64,000 nucleotides of DNA from Flavobacteriales bacterium (GCA_016716605.1 JADJWA010000001.1:930001-994000); one strand, 5' to 3'; shown: positions 23,908 to 33,027, numbered from the stretch's first letter. Numbers and translations are program-made. Notes: generated from the letters alone by a model not told the origin.

Positions 23908-25158
23908 ATGCAGCTCAGGCGTGTGGTCGTCACCGGTCTGGGCGCGCTCACACCCATCGGGAACACCCTCAAGGACTACTGGGAGGGCTTAGTGAGCGGC
24001 CGTAGCGGAGCCGCGCCCATCACCAAGTTCGACCCCAGCAAGTTCAAGACGCGCTTCGCCTGCGAGGTGAAGGGCTTCAACCCCGAGGACTTCCTCGACC
24101 GGAAGGAGGCGCGGAAGATGGACCCTTTCGCGCAGTACGCGCTGGTGTGCTCCGATGAGGCGCTCAAGGACAGCGGCCTGCTCGATAGCGGCGTGGATCG
24201 TGACCAGGTGGGCGTGATCTGGGGCAGCGGCATCGGCGGCCTGAAGACCTTCCAGGACGAGTGCATCGCTTTCGGCAAGGGCGATGGCACCCCGCGCTTC
24301 AACCCCTTCTTCATCCCGAAGATGATCGCGGACAGCGCCGCCGGCCTGATCAGCATGCGCCATACGCTTCGCGGCCCCAGCTATGTGACGGTGAGCGCGT
24401 GCGCATCGGGCAACAACTCGATGATCGACGCCTACAACTACATCCGTCTCGGCACCTGCGTGGCCTGCGTCACCGGCGGCAGCGAAGCGGCGATCTATGA
24501 GGCAGGCGTGGGCGGATTCAACGCGTTGCACGCCATGAGCACGCGCAACGACGACCCCGCGACCGCATCGCGCCCCTATGACAAGGACCGCGACGGCTTC
24601 GTGCTCGGCGAGGGCGGGGCGGGCATCGTGCTCGAGGACCTGGATCATGCCGTTGCGCGCGGCGCGAGGATCTACTGCGAAGTGGTGGGCGGCGGCATGA
24701 GCAGCGATGCCTACCATATCACAGCGCCGCATCCCGATGGCCTGGGCGCGGAGCTGTGCATGAAGGCCGCGCTGAAGGATGCCGGCATGCGACCCGATGA
24801 GATCGACTACATCAACACGCACGGCACCAGCACCCCCATCGGCGACCCGCAGGAGGTGAAGGCCATCCAGCGGCTCTTCGGGGAGCACAGCTACAAGCTG
24901 AACATCAGCGCCACCAAGAGCATGACCGGGCACTTGCTCGGCGGTGCCGGCGCCATCGAGGGCGTGGCCGCCATCATGGCCGTGCATACCGGCATCGTGC
25001 CGCCCACGATCAACCATTTCACGGATGATCCCGAGATCGACCCGCAGCTGAACTTCACCTTCAACAGCGCCCAGCGCCGCACCGTGAACGCCGCGCTGAG
25101 CAACACCTTCGGCTTCGGCGGGCACAACACCTCGGTGGTCTTCCGCAAGCACAGCTAG
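23908..25158 (+). CDS. fabF: Beta-ketoacyl-ACP synthase II
   Basis: FabF elongates acyl-ACP with malonyl-ACP. The 416-residue thiolase-fold protein has the nucleophile Cys165 in VSACASGNNS, catalytic His in THGTSTPIGD (near 305) and TGHLLGGAG (near 342), and the conserved Lys just before it (ATKSMTGH). It ends with the family FGFGGHNTSVVF. It lies between acpP and rnc; only one base separates its TAG from the rnc GTG. Confidence 0.97.
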   Translation: MQLRRVVVTGLGALTPIGNTLKDYWEGLVSGRSGAAPITKFDPSKFKTRFACEVKGFNPEDFLDRKEARKMDPFAQYALVCSDEALKDSGLLDSGVDRDQVGVIWGSGIGGLKTFQDECIAFGKGDGTPRFNPFFIPKMIADSAAGLISMRHTLRGPSYVTVSACASGNNSMIDAYNYIRLGTCVACVTGGSEAAIYEAGVGGFNALHAMSTRNDDPATASRPYDKDRDGFVLGEGGAGIVLEDLDHAVARGARIYCEVVGGGMSSDAYHITAPHPDGLGAELCMKAALKDAGMRPDEIDYINTHGTSTPIGDPQEVKAIQRLFGEHSYKLNISATKSMTGHLLGGAGAIEGVAAIMAVHTGIVPPTINHFTDDPEIDPQLNFTFNSAQRRTVNAALSNTFGFGGHNTSVVFRKHS

Positions 25159-25159
25159 C

Positions 25160-25951
25160 GTGATCGCCCGCCTGTTCAACCGTGCGCGCAACCCCGAGGA
25201 GAAGCGGGTGCGCGCTTGGTGCCGCCAGCAATTGGGCATCACCCCGGGCGACCTCCCGCTGTACCGCCAGGCGCTGCGCCACGTGAGCGCCGTCTCCGAA
25301 GAGCGGCCGGACCTGCCGGACAATGAGCGGCTGGAGTTCCTGGGCGACGCTGTTCTGGACGCCATCATCGGCAACCTGCTCTTCCAGCGCTACCCCGATC
25401 AGGGCGAGGGATTCCTCACGCGGATGCGCAGCAAGCTCGTGAGCCGCACCCAACTGAATGCGCTGGCCAAGCGCATCGGAATCGAGCGCGTGATCGAGAC
25501 CACCGTTGCGCGCGCGCATGAGAGCAGCGTGCCGGGTAATGCGCTGGAAGCCTTGATCGGCGCGCTCTTCCTGGACAAAGGCTTCGAGCGTACGCGCAAG
25601 GTGGTGGTGGGCCTCATCACGCAGCACTTCGACCTGAAGGAGATCGAGAAGGAGGACCGTGACGGCAAGAGCCGCTTGCTGGAGTGGGGGCAGAAGCGTA
25701 GGAAGAAGGTGGAATTCGTGGTGCGCGAGGGCGGCGGCGGGCGCGGCCGGCACTACCTGGCCGAGGTGCTCATCAATGGCGAATTGAAAGGCACCGGAAA
25801 GGGCGCGAGCAAGAAGACCGCCGAGCAGGACGCCGCCCAGAGCGCGTTCAAGAGCATGCGATCGCGCCGGCCGAAAACCCAAGCGCATGAGGCCATCGGG
25901 GAACCGGCGCACCGCGAAGCGCCCGCACAGCGACGCGGCGGTCGCGCCTGA
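25160..25951 (+). CDS. rnc: Ribonuclease III
   Basis: RNase III cuts double-stranded RNA during rRNA and mRNA maturation. The 263-residue protein has the signature NERLEFLGDAVLD with metal-binding Glu and Asp, a second acidic site in GNALEALIGALFLDKG, and a C-terminal double-stranded RNA-binding domain (about residues 170-235, ending GKGASKKTAEQDAAQSA). A basic, Arg/Pro-rich tail of about 30 residues follows. The start is GTG at 25160, directly after fabF; no ATG fits. Confidence 0.95.
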   Translation: MIARLFNRARNPEEKRVRAWCRQQLGITPGDLPLYRQALRHVSAVSEERPDLPDNERLEFLGDAVLDAIIGNLLFQRYPDQGEGFLTRMRSKLVSRTQLNALAKRIGIERVIETTVARAHESSVPGNALEALIGALFLDKGFERTRKVVVGLITQHFDLKEIEKEDRDGKSRLLEWGQKRRKKVEFVVREGGGGRGRHYLAEVLINGELKGTGKGASKKTAEQDAAQSAFKSMRSRRPKTQAHEAIGEPAHREAPAQRRGGRA

Positions 25952-25960
25952 GCCCGCAGG

Positions 25961-25968
25961 TACCTTTG
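25961..25968 (+). promoter_or_regulatory. -7 element directly before the IPExxxVDY gene
   Basis: GCAGGTACCTTTGGCGCATG contains a perfect TAnnTTTG (TACCTTTG) four bases before the ATG. It predicts a leaderless transcript starting within the acpP-pyk operon. A -33 TTG is not obvious. Confidence 0.55.
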
Positions 25969-25972
25969 GCGC

Positions 25973-26395
25973 ATGGCCAGGCACAAGCTCCTTGACGATG
26001 ACGCCGAGGCCGCACCGGCTGCAGCCGTGATCGGCATCAGCAGCCACGTGCCCGACTACCGGCTGTGCTGGGCGCTGAACCGATCACTGGGCCTGGATCT
26101 GGGGCGCCGACGCAACGACATCGTGGAGCACGTGCGCGGCAAGGACCTGCATTACCCCGTGTTCCAGCAAGCCGGTGCAGATGGCGCCGCCCCGTGGTCG
26201 CTGGTGAGCAACCTCTGCGGCAAGCGCAGGCTCATCGCCGCGGAGAAACAGGCCGACTACTTCCTGGTGATCGACCCCGAGACCGCAGACCGCGAGACCG
26301 ACCTGCTGCATCGCTTGCGCTCCACCGAATTCGTGCTGCATGCCCGCACCATCGACATGAACAAGTTGCGCGACGGCCATAAGCTGTTGCTTTGA
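25973..26395 (+). CDS. IPExxxVDY-family protein, degenerate signature
   Basis: This small family of unknown function is found in Flavobacteriales-like genomes between rnc and pyk, as here. The 140-residue protein has the recognisable VPDYRLCWALNRSLG segment, and IAAEKQADYFLVID at the position of the naming motif. In that stretch the Pro-Glu and Val are replaced, leaving only I...DY. A -7 box four bases before the ATG suggests an internal promoter. The function is unknown. Confidence 0.75.
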   Translation: MARHKLLDDDAEAAPAAAVIGISSHVPDYRLCWALNRSLGLDLGRRRNDIVEHVRGKDLHYPVFQQAGADGAAPWSLVSNLCGKRRLIAAEKQADYFLVIDPETADRETDLLHRLRSTEFVLHARTIDMNKLRDGHKLLL

Positions 26396-26416
26396 GCCTC
26401 CCGGCGAAGGAACCCG

Positions 26417-27838
26417 ATGAACGAACCGAAGACCAAGATCGTGGCCACCCTCGGCCCGGCCAGCGCCTCGCGCGAGGTGCTGCGCGACATGATGCTCAGC
26501 GGCCTGGATGTGTGCCGCCTCAACTTCAGCCACGGCAGCTACGCGTTCTACACCGAGCTGATCGCCACCATCCGTTCGCTCAACGCCGAGCTCAACCTCA
26601 CCACGGCCATCCTCGCCGACCTGCAGGGCCCCAAGCTGCGCGTCGGGGAAATGGAGAACGGCCCGATTGCGCTCAAGGACGGCGAACTGCTCACCATCAC
26701 AACCGAGGCCATCGCTGGCCGACCCGGCCTGGTGAGCACCAGCTACACCCAATTCCCGCAGGACGTGAAGGTGGGCGAGGCCGTGCTCCTCGATGATGGC
26801 AAGCTCCGCTTGGAGGTGATCGGCACCGATGGCCGCACCGAGGTGACCACCCGCGTGGTGCATGGCGGCCTGCTCAGCGCCAACAAAGGGATCAACCTCC
26901 CCAACACGCGCGTGAGCCTGCCCTGCCTCACTGAGAAGGACCGCGCGGACCTGGATTTCGCTTTGGAGCAGGACGTTGACTGGGTGGGCCTGAGCTTCGT
27001 CCGGAGCGCGCGCGACATCATCGAGCTCAAGGGCCTGATCCAGCAGCGCGAGAAGCATGCGCGCGTGATCGCCAAGATCGAGAAGCCCGAAGCGCTCCGG
27101 GAGATCGATGAGATCATCCGCGAGGCCGATGCCCTCATGGTGGCCCGCGGAGACCTGGGCGTGGAGATCCCTATGGAGCAGGTGCCCTTGGCACAGAAGG
27201 ATATCATCAAGCGCTGCCTGCTGCAGCACCGCCCGGTGATCGTGGCTACGCAGATGATGGAGAGCATGATCACCAGCATCACCCCTACCCGAGCCGAGGT
27301 GAACGACGTGGCCAACGCCGTGCTCGACCATGCCGATGCCGTGATGCTCAGTGCCGAGACCAGCGTGGGCAAATTCCCGGTGGAAGTGGTGAAGGCCATG
27401 AACCGGATCCTGCTCGAAATGGAGACCAGCGAAGCCATGTTCAATGTGGTGCAGCCCGACCTGGAGCACGACGAGCGCATGGTCACCGACGCGATCTGCA
27501 TGGCCAGCGTGCGCATGGCAGCCGCGATCGACATCAAGGCCATCGTGACCATGACGCACAGCGGCTACACGGCCTACAAGATCAGCAGCATGCGGCCCAA
27601 GGCCAACGTGTACGCCTTCACCAGCAACCGCCGCATCCTCAATCAGCTCAACCTGGTGTGGGGCGTGCGCGCGCAGTACTACGACAAGACCGTGAGCACC
27701 GACCACACCATCGCCGACATCAAGCACATCCTGCGCATCGGGAAGTTCGTGCAGAAGGGCGACTTGGTGGTGAACATCGCCAGCATGCCCATCGCCGATC
27801 AAGGCATGGCCAACATGCTCAAGCTCAGCCCGGCGTAG
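26417..27838 (+). CDS. pyk: Pyruvate kinase
   Basis: The enzyme transfers phosphate from PEP to ADP at the end of glycolysis. The 473-residue protein begins TKIVATLGPASAS, has the catalytic Lys/Glu signature IAKIEKPEALREIDEII with ADALMVARGDLGVEIP, and the KCD/effector-type C-terminal domain. The B domain (about residues 70-170) is complete. It closes the acpP-fabF-rnc-IPExxxVDY-pyk run and ends 11 bases from the convergent rnr stop. Confidence 0.97.
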   Translation: MNEPKTKIVATLGPASASREVLRDMMLSGLDVCRLNFSHGSYAFYTELIATIRSLNAELNLTTAILADLQGPKLRVGEMENGPIALKDGELLTITTEAIAGRPGLVSTSYTQFPQDVKVGEAVLLDDGKLRLEVIGTDGRTEVTTRVVHGGLLSANKGINLPNTRVSLPCLTEKDRADLDFALEQDVDWVGLSFVRSARDIIELKGLIQQREKHARVIAKIEKPEALREIDEIIREADALMVARGDLGVEIPMEQVPLAQKDIIKRCLLQHRPVIVATQMMESMITSITPTRAEVNDVANAVLDHADAVMLSAETSVGKFPVEVVKAMNRILLEMETSEAMFNVVQPDLEHDERMVTDAICMASVRMAAAIDIKAIVTMTHSGYTAYKISSMRPKANVYAFTSNRRILNQLNLVWGVRAQYYDKTVSTDHTIADIKHILRIGKFVQKGDLVVNIASMPIADQGMANMLKLSPA

Positions 27839-27849
27839 GCGCAGCTCAT

Positions 27850-30051
27850 TCAGCCCCGCCCCTTCCGGCCCTTGCGCACGAATTTCCCGCTGGGGGTCAC
27901 CGGCCCGCGCCCTTCGCCGTGCAGCTCGAGATCAACCGTGCGCTTATCCATGTCAACGGCCTTGATCGCAACGGTGACCTCATCGCCCAAGCGGAATTTG
28001 CGGCCCGTGCGGTGGCCAGAGACCACATAGCGCTGCTGGTCGAACTTGAACACATCGCCCGGCAGCTCGCGCATCTGGATCAGGCCCTCGCAGCGGCTCT
28101 CACGCAACTCCACGTAGATGCCCCAATTGGTGAGGCCGCTGATGATGCCCTCGAACGATTGCCCGATCCGCGCCAGCAGGTACTCGGCCTGCTTGTACTT
28201 GATGCTCGCGCGCTCAGCATCGGCCGCCTGCTTCTCCATGCGCGAACTGTGCTTGCAACTCACATCGAGCGCGTCGCGATCAAGGTGCTTGCCGCCAGCG
28301 AGGTAGTGCGCCATGGCGCGATGCACCAGCAGATCCGGGTAGCGGCGGATGGGTGAGGTGAAGTGCGTGTAGTGCTCGAAGGCCAGTCCGTAGTGACCGA
28401 TGTTCTCCGTGCTGTAGATCGCCTTGGCCATGCTGCGGATGGCCACTTGCTTGATGGTGTTCTCTTCGTCTTTGCCACGCACATCCTGCAAGAGGCGGTT
28501 GATCGCGTGCGGCAGGTCCTCGCCCTTGGCCACTGAGAGATTGTGCCCGAAGCTCTTCGCCAAGGCGCGCAACTGCTCGATCTTCTCAGGGTCGGGAAGG
28601 TCGTGAACACGATACACGAATGGAGGAACACCGCCCTTCTTCTGCTTGCCCACCCACGCCGCCACGCGCTTGTTCGCGAGCAGCATGAATTCCTCGATCA
28701 GCCAATTCGCGGGCCCCATCACCTTCTCATACACGCCGAGCGGGCGCCCTTGCTCATCGAGCTTGAACTTCACCTCGTTGCCGCCGATCTCCAGCGCGCC
28801 ATTCTCGATCCGCTCCTTGCGCATCACCTGCGCGAGCCTGTGCAATGTGAGCACTTCATCCTTGAAGTCGCCTTCGCCGCCGTCGATGATGGCTTGCGCT
28901 TCAGCGTACGCGAAACGGCGCTGCGATCGCATCACCGTACGGCCGAACCACTCGCCCTTGATGCGCGCTTGCTCATCCATCTCGAAGATGGCGCTGAAGC
29001 TGAGCTTGTCGGTGTTCGGGTTGAGCGAGCAGAGATCGTTGCTGAGGCTCTCCGGCAGCATGGGCACCACGCGATCAACGAGATAAACGCTGGTGGCGCG
29101 GTTGGCGGCCTCCATGTCGATCACGCTGCGCGGGGTCACATAATGGCTCACATCGGCGATGTGAATGCCCACTTCCCAATGCCCATTCTCCAGGCGGCGC
29201 ACGCTCAGCGCATCGTCCAAGTCCTTGGCATCATCGGGGTCGATGGTGAGCGTGGGAATGGTACGCACATCGCGGCGCTTGGCGATCTCTTCCGGCGTTA
29301 CGCCGTTGCCGATCTTCTCGCTAGCCAGCTGCACGCTCTCTGGGAACTCGAGCGGCAGTCCGAATTCCGCGAGGATGGCATGCATCTCCACGTGGTGCTC
29401 GCCCGCACGACCCAGCACGCGGGTCACCCTTCCCCGCGGCATGTCGCGGCTGTCCTTCCATTCGCCCAAGGCGATGATGGCCTTGTCGCCCTCCTGCGCG
29501 TTGAGGCTCTCGTGCGGCGGGATGAAGAAGGGCCGCTGCACGCGTTGATCATCGGCCACTAGCATGTGGCGCCCCTGCTGCTTGTGTATGGTGCCCACGA
29601 ATTCGGTGCGGCGGCGCTCCAGGATGCTCAGCACCTTGCCTTCTGCGCGCGTGCCGCGGCTGCTCATCACCTTCACCAGCACGCGGTCGCCGTGCAGCGC
29701 CACGCCCACATTCTTGTTGTGAACGAAGATGTCTTCTTCTCCTCCCTCTACCCGAACGTAGCCCGCCCCGCTGGCGATGATGTCGATGCGGCCCTCTACG
29801 CTGTCCTTGCCCCCTTGCGCGGTGTAGCGTCCCTTCTTGCCGCTCTCGATCCGGCCCTCGTCCAAGAGCGCTTCAATAGCATCGAAGAGCAGGTAGCGCT
29901 GGCCCTTGTCCTTGAAGCCCAGCTGCAGGGCGAGCTGCTGGCTGGTGATGCCCGCATGGCCACTGCGGCGAATGGCGGCAAGGACATCTTGGGCGAGGCG
30001 GGATGGAGAGGGGTCTGGGCGGGAAGGGCGCGAGGATGGGCGTTGGGGCAT
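27850..30051 (-). CDS. rnr: Ribonuclease R
   Basis: RNase R is a processive 3'-5' exoribonuclease able to digest structured RNA. The 733-residue protein has cold-shock domains near residues 85-220, the RNB catalytic core with the Asp cluster DPDDAKDLDDAL, and a C-terminal S1 domain (SFEGIISGLTNWGIYVELRE) with a short basic tail. The ATG at 30051 starts a Pro/Ser/Arg-rich leader (MPQRPSSRPSRPDPSPSR) before a winged-helix segment (RRSGHAGITSQQLALQLGF). The much longer upstream open frame overlaps prs and rplY and is rejected. Confidence 0.94.
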   Translation of the reverse strand: MPQRPSSRPSRPDPSPSRLAQDVLAAIRRSGHAGITSQQLALQLGFKDKGQRYLLFDAIEALLDEGRIESGKKGRYTAQGGKDSVEGRIDIIASGAGYVRVEGGEEDIFVHNKNVGVALHGDRVLVKVMSSRGTRAEGKVLSILERRRTEFVGTIHKQQGRHMLVADDQRVQRPFFIPPHESLNAQEGDKAIIALGEWKDSRDMPRGRVTRVLGRAGEHHVEMHAILAEFGLPLEFPESVQLASEKIGNGVTPEEIAKRRDVRTIPTLTIDPDDAKDLDDALSVRRLENGHWEVGIHIADVSHYVTPRSVIDMEAANRATSVYLVDRVVPMLPESLSNDLCSLNPNTDKLSFSAIFEMDEQARIKGEWFGRTVMRSQRRFAYAEAQAIIDGGEGDFKDEVLTLHRLAQVMRKERIENGALEIGGNEVKFKLDEQGRPLGVYEKVMGPANWLIEEFMLLANKRVAAWVGKQKKGGVPPFVYRVHDLPDPEKIEQLRALAKSFGHNLSVAKGEDLPHAINRLLQDVRGKDEENTIKQVAIRSMAKAIYSTENIGHYGLAFEHYTHFTSPIRRYPDLLVHRAMAHYLAGGKHLDRDALDVSCKHSSRMEKQAADAERASIKYKQAEYLLARIGQSFEGIISGLTNWGIYVELRESRCEGLIQMRELPGDVFKFDQQRYVVSGHRTGRKFRLGDEVTVAIKAVDMDKRTVDLELHGEGRGPVTPSGKFVRKGRKGRG

Positions 30052-30080
30052 GGCCGGGGTCCCGATGGTAGGACCGGCGC

Positions 30081-30088
30081 CGAAGGTA
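30081..30088 (-). promoter_or_regulatory. -7-like element of rnr
   Basis: The minus strand reads TACCTTCG, one mismatch from TAnnTTTG, 29 bp before the rnr ATG. A matching -33 TTG was not found. It lies back-to-back with the prs promoter. Confidence 0.4.
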
Positions 30089-30121
30089 TCCGCCCACCGC
30101 CCCCCACATAACCCACAGGTG

Positions 30122-30151
30122 TTGATAACCCGCTGAGGATCGCTACATTCG
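30122..30151 (+). promoter_or_regulatory. Promoter of the prs-rplY operon
   Basis: TTG at 30122-30124, a 19-base spacer and TACATTCG at 30144-30151 (one mismatch). Transcription should start near 30158, about 17 nt before the prs ATG at 30175. Confidence 0.65.
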
Positions 30152-30174
30152 CGGCCCGTTTCCGGGGAAAAGCC

Positions 30175-31122
30175 ATGCTCGAGAGCGCGAAGATCTTCAG
30201 CGGCACCGCCACCAAGTACCTGAGCGAGCAGATCGCTGCGGCCAGCGGCGAGCGCTTGGGCGAGGTGAGCGTGGCGCGCTTCAGCGATGGCGAATTCCAG
30301 CCCAGCTTCGAGGAAACGGTGCGCGGCGAGCTGGTCTTCATCGTGCAGAGCACCTTCCCGCCCAGCGACAACCTCTTCGAGCTGCTGCTCATGGTCGATG
30401 CCGCCAAGCGCGCCAGCGCCAAGCGCATCGTGGCCGTGATGCCCTACTTCGGCTTCGCCCGGCAGGATCGCAAGGACAAGCCCCGCGTCTCGGTGGGGGC
30501 CAAGCTGGTGGCCAACATGCTCACCGCCGCCGGGGTGGACCGCATCATGACCATGGACCTGCATGCCGACCAGATCCAAGGCTTCTTCGAGGTGCCGGTC
30601 GATCACCTCTTCGCCAGCACCATTTTCCTGCCGCACATCAAGGAGATGAAGCTGCCGGACCTCGTGATGGCGGCTCCCGACACCGGCGGCACCAAACGCG
30701 CCAACGCCTACAGCAAGCACTTGGGCTGTGACATGGCCATCTGCTACAAGCAGCGCAAGGTGGCCAACCAGATCGAGCGCATGACCGTGATCGGCGATGT
30801 GAAGGACAAGAACGTGGTGCTCGTGGACGACATGATCGACACCGCCGGCACGCTCACCAAGGCCGCGGACATGATGATGGACCTCGGCGCCACCAGCGTG
30901 CGCGCGGTGTGCACGCACGCCGTGCTCAGCGGCGAGGCCTGCGAACGCATCGAGAAGAGCTCCCTCGCCGAGCTCATAGTCACCGATACCATCCCCATTC
31001 CCGCCGAGAAGCTCGCAAAGACCAGCAAGATAAAGGTCCTGAGCGTCTCGCAACTCTTTGCTGATGTGATCCGCCGCGTGCGCAGCCACGAGAGCATCAG
31101 CAGTCATTTCATCATCGCGTAA
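30175..31122 (+). CDS. prs: Ribose-phosphate pyrophosphokinase
   Basis: Prs makes PRPP from ribose-5-phosphate and ATP for nucleotide, His and Trp synthesis. The 315-residue protein contains the ATP-binding flexible loop FARQDRKDKPR, the metal site MDLHADQIQGFF, and the PRPP-binding loop VVLVDDMIDTAGTL. It is followed after 12 bases by rplY, an order common in bacteria. Confidence 0.97.
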   Translation: MLESAKIFSGTATKYLSEQIAAASGERLGEVSVARFSDGEFQPSFEETVRGELVFIVQSTFPPSDNLFELLLMVDAAKRASAKRIVAVMPYFGFARQDRKDKPRVSVGAKLVANMLTAAGVDRIMTMDLHADQIQGFFEVPVDHLFASTIFLPHIKEMKLPDLVMAAPDTGGTKRANAYSKHLGCDMAICYKQRKVANQIERMTVIGDVKDKNVVLVDDMIDTAGTLTKAADMMMDLGATSVRAVCTHAVLSGEACERIEKSSLAELIVTDTIPIPAEKLAKTSKIKVLSVSQLFADVIRRVRSHESISSHFIIA

Positions 31123-31134
31123 CACCGTCACCCC

Positions 31135-31797
31135 ATGAACAGAATCACCCTCAGCGGCAATGTCCGCCAACAAGTCGGCACCAAGGATGCCGCCCAGCTG
31201 CGCCGTGTGAAGCGCGTGCCCTGCGTGCTCTACGGAGGCACGGGCACGGTCCACTTCAGCGTGGACGAGGCCGCCCTGCGCAAAGTGGTCTTCACCCCGG
31301 AGGTCAATGGCATCGAGCTTGACCTCGACGGCAACAAGACCCTCGCCATGGTGCACCAGAAGCAATTCCACCCACTCAATGACCGCGTGATCCATGTGGA
31401 TTTCATGGAGATGAAGGAGGACCGCGAAGCCAAGGTGCAGCTCTCCGTTCGGCTGAAGGGACAGCCCATTGGCGTGCGCAATGGCGGCAAGGTCAGCCAG
31501 GTGATGCGCAAGGTGACGGTGAAGGGCCTGCCCAGCGCGATCCCCGCTCACTTGGAAGTGGACGTGGCCGGCCTCGACATCAACCAGAGCCTGCACGTCG
31601 GCGACCTGAAACTCAATGGCCTCACGCCGATGCACGACGTTGACGCCGTTGTGGTCTCGGTGAAAGTGCCGAAGAAGGTTGAAGAAGCGGCGCCTGCGGC
31701 CGGCGCCGCCCCCGCTGCCGGTGCAGCTGCCCCCGCTGCCGATGCCAAAGCAGGCGATGCGAAGGCCGCAGAGGCCAAGCCCGCAGCGAAGAAGTAG
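31135..31797 (+). CDS. rplY: 50S ribosomal protein bL25, long CTC form
   Basis: bL25 binds 5S rRNA. This 220-residue protein is the long form: an N-terminal 5S-binding domain (about residues 1-90, with LRRVKRVPCVLYGG) and a C-terminal TL5/CTC-type beta domain (about 95-185), followed by an Ala/Pro-rich low-complexity tail of about 30 residues. It lies in the prs-rplY-pth order. A hairpin follows at 31830-31860. Confidence 0.95.
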   Translation: MNRITLSGNVRQQVGTKDAAQLRRVKRVPCVLYGGTGTVHFSVDEAALRKVVFTPEVNGIELDLDGNKTLAMVHQKQFHPLNDRVIHVDFMEMKEDREAKVQLSVRLKGQPIGVRNGGKVSQVMRKVTVKGLPSAIPAHLEVDVAGLDINQSLHVGDLKLNGLTPMHDVDAVVVSVKVPKKVEEAAPAAGAAPAAGAAAPAADAKAGDAKAAEAKPAAKK

Positions 31798-31829
31798 TCC
31801 GCGACTTCGCTCGAACGACCGATTCCAAG

Positions 31830-31860
31830 AACGGGCCCCTGACCTTGTCGGGGGCTCGTT
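31830..31860 (+). terminator. Terminator after rplY
   Basis: AACGGGCCCC pairs with GGGGCTCGTT (ten pairs, one G-U) around an eleven-base loop, followed by TCATTTG, a weak T-rich stretch. It lies in the 78-bp gap before pth and should end most prs-rplY transcripts. Confidence 0.65.
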
Positions 31861-31875
31861 TCATTTGCATCGCGC

Positions 31876-32439
31876 ATGAAGCACCTCATCATTGGCTTGG
31901 GTAATCCCGGACCGGAATACGCGGACACGCGGCACAACATCGGCTTCCAAGTGCTCGACCGCTTGGCCGATGCCGCTGGCGTCCGTTTCACCCACGACCG
32001 CTATAGCGATCGCGCCGAATTCCGCCATAAGGGCCGCAGCTTCATCCTGATCAAGCCCAGCACCTTCATGAACCTCAGCGGGAAGGCCGTGCGCTATTGG
32101 ATGGATCAGGAAGGCATCCCCGCAGACCGCGTGCTGGTGATCACGGACGACCTTGCGATCCCATTCGGGGCCATCCGCATCCGCGCGAAAGGAGGCGCCG
32201 GGGGCCACAATGGGCTCACCAGCATCATCGAGCTGCTGGGCACCGAGGAATTCCCGCGCTTGCGCTTCGGCATCGGCAGCGAATTCCCCAAAGGGCGCCA
32301 GAGCGACTACGTGCTCAGCCCGTGGAGCGAGGAGGAGCGCAAGACCATCGCGGAGCGTATCGAGCTCGCTTCCAAAGCAGTGCTGCAATTCGGCCTGCTC
32401 GGCGTAGCCGATGCCATGAACAACTTCAACAAGCGCTGA
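31876..32439 (+). CDS. pth: Peptidyl-tRNA hydrolase
   Basis: Pth recycles peptidyl-tRNA released by stalled ribosomes. The 187-residue protein has the signature MKHLIIGLGNPGPEYADTRH with Asn10 and catalytic His20, then KPSTFMNLSGKAV and ITDDLAIPFGAIRIRAKGGAGGHNGL, all standard. The TTCATTTG before the ATG is a possible -7 element (one mismatch), so it may have its own promoter after the rplY terminator. Confidence 0.96.
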   Translation: MKHLIIGLGNPGPEYADTRHNIGFQVLDRLADAAGVRFTHDRYSDRAEFRHKGRSFILIKPSTFMNLSGKAVRYWMDQEGIPADRVLVITDDLAIPFGAIRIRAKGGAGGHNGLTSIIELLGTEEFPRLRFGIGSEFPKGRQSDYVLSPWSEEERKTIAERIELASKAVLQFGLLGVADAMNNFNKR

Positions 32440-32478
32440 AAGCGCCAATTACCTTCGGCGTCCTTTTGCAACGGAAAC

Positions 32479-32985
32479 ATGGCCAAGCTCTTCGCCGCGA
32501 TCTCCGGCACCGGCACGGAACTCATCCTTGAGCGCACAACGCCCACCGGAGCATGGAGCCTGACGGGCACCGACGCAGACGTGGTGCGCACCGGTCCGGC
32601 GCAATTCAGCGTGCTGATCAACGGCCAGAGCCACCGCGTACTGGTATTGAAGGAAGACAAGGAGAGCCGCACCGTGCGCCTCCGGATCGGCGCGCGCACA
32701 TGCACCGTGAAGCTTGAGGAAGAGCAGGACCGCCTCATGCAGACCCTGGGCTTGGACAAAGCGGCCCGCAAGGCTGGCGACCTGAAGGCCCCAATGCCCG
32801 GTCTGGTGCTCAATGTGCTGGTGAAGCCCGGTGACCGCGTGAAGAAGAACGATCCGGTGCTGGTGCTCGAGGCCATGAAGATGGAGAACCTGATCAAGGC
32901 CCCGGCCGATGCTGAGGTGAAGGCCGTACCTGCCGAAAAGGGCAAGCCCGTGGAGAAAGGGCAGCTGCTCATCCGGTTCGTTTGA
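32479..32985 (+). CDS. Biotin/lipoyl carrier protein of an acyl-CoA carboxylase
   Basis: The 168-residue protein ends in a biotinyl domain (about residues 95-168) with EAMKMEN, the biotin-attachment signature. The first 90 residues form a small domain like those in biotin carriers of propionyl- or methylmalonyl-CoA carboxylases. No carboxylase subunit is encoded next to it, so the partner must be elsewhere. It is distinct from AccB at 1545-2036, giving the window two biotin carriers. A lipoyl carrier is less likely because the Met-Lys-Met motif is present. Confidence 0.88.
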   Translation: MAKLFAAISGTGTELILERTTPTGAWSLTGTDADVVRTGPAQFSVLINGQSHRVLVLKEDKESRTVRLRIGARTCTVKLEEEQDRLMQTLGLDKAARKAGDLKAPMPGLVLNVLVKPGDRVKKNDPVLVLEAMKMENLIKAPADAEVKAVPAEKGKPVEKGQLLIRFV

Positions 32986-33015
32986 GCGCCTGTCCGGATT
33001 CGGCTGCGCCGCAGG

Positions 33016-33023
33016 TACCTTGG
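33016..33023 (+). promoter_or_regulatory. -7-like element directly before the superoxide dismutase gene
   Basis: GCAGGTACCTTGGCGGCATG: TACCTTGG has one mismatch to TAnnTTTG and lies four bases before the ATG. The flanks match the site before 25973 closely. Confidence 0.45.
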
Positions 33024-33027
33024 CGGC

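Noticed and set aside
26084..27802. 572-codon frame antisense to pyk
   Set aside because: Same reason: the composition (His, Ala, Gly, Val) is that of a codon shadow, and pyruvate kinase is clear on the plus strand.
30052..31635. 528-codon upstream extension of rnr
   Set aside because: It is antisense to prs and rplY, which are certain; RNase R has its normal length from 30051.
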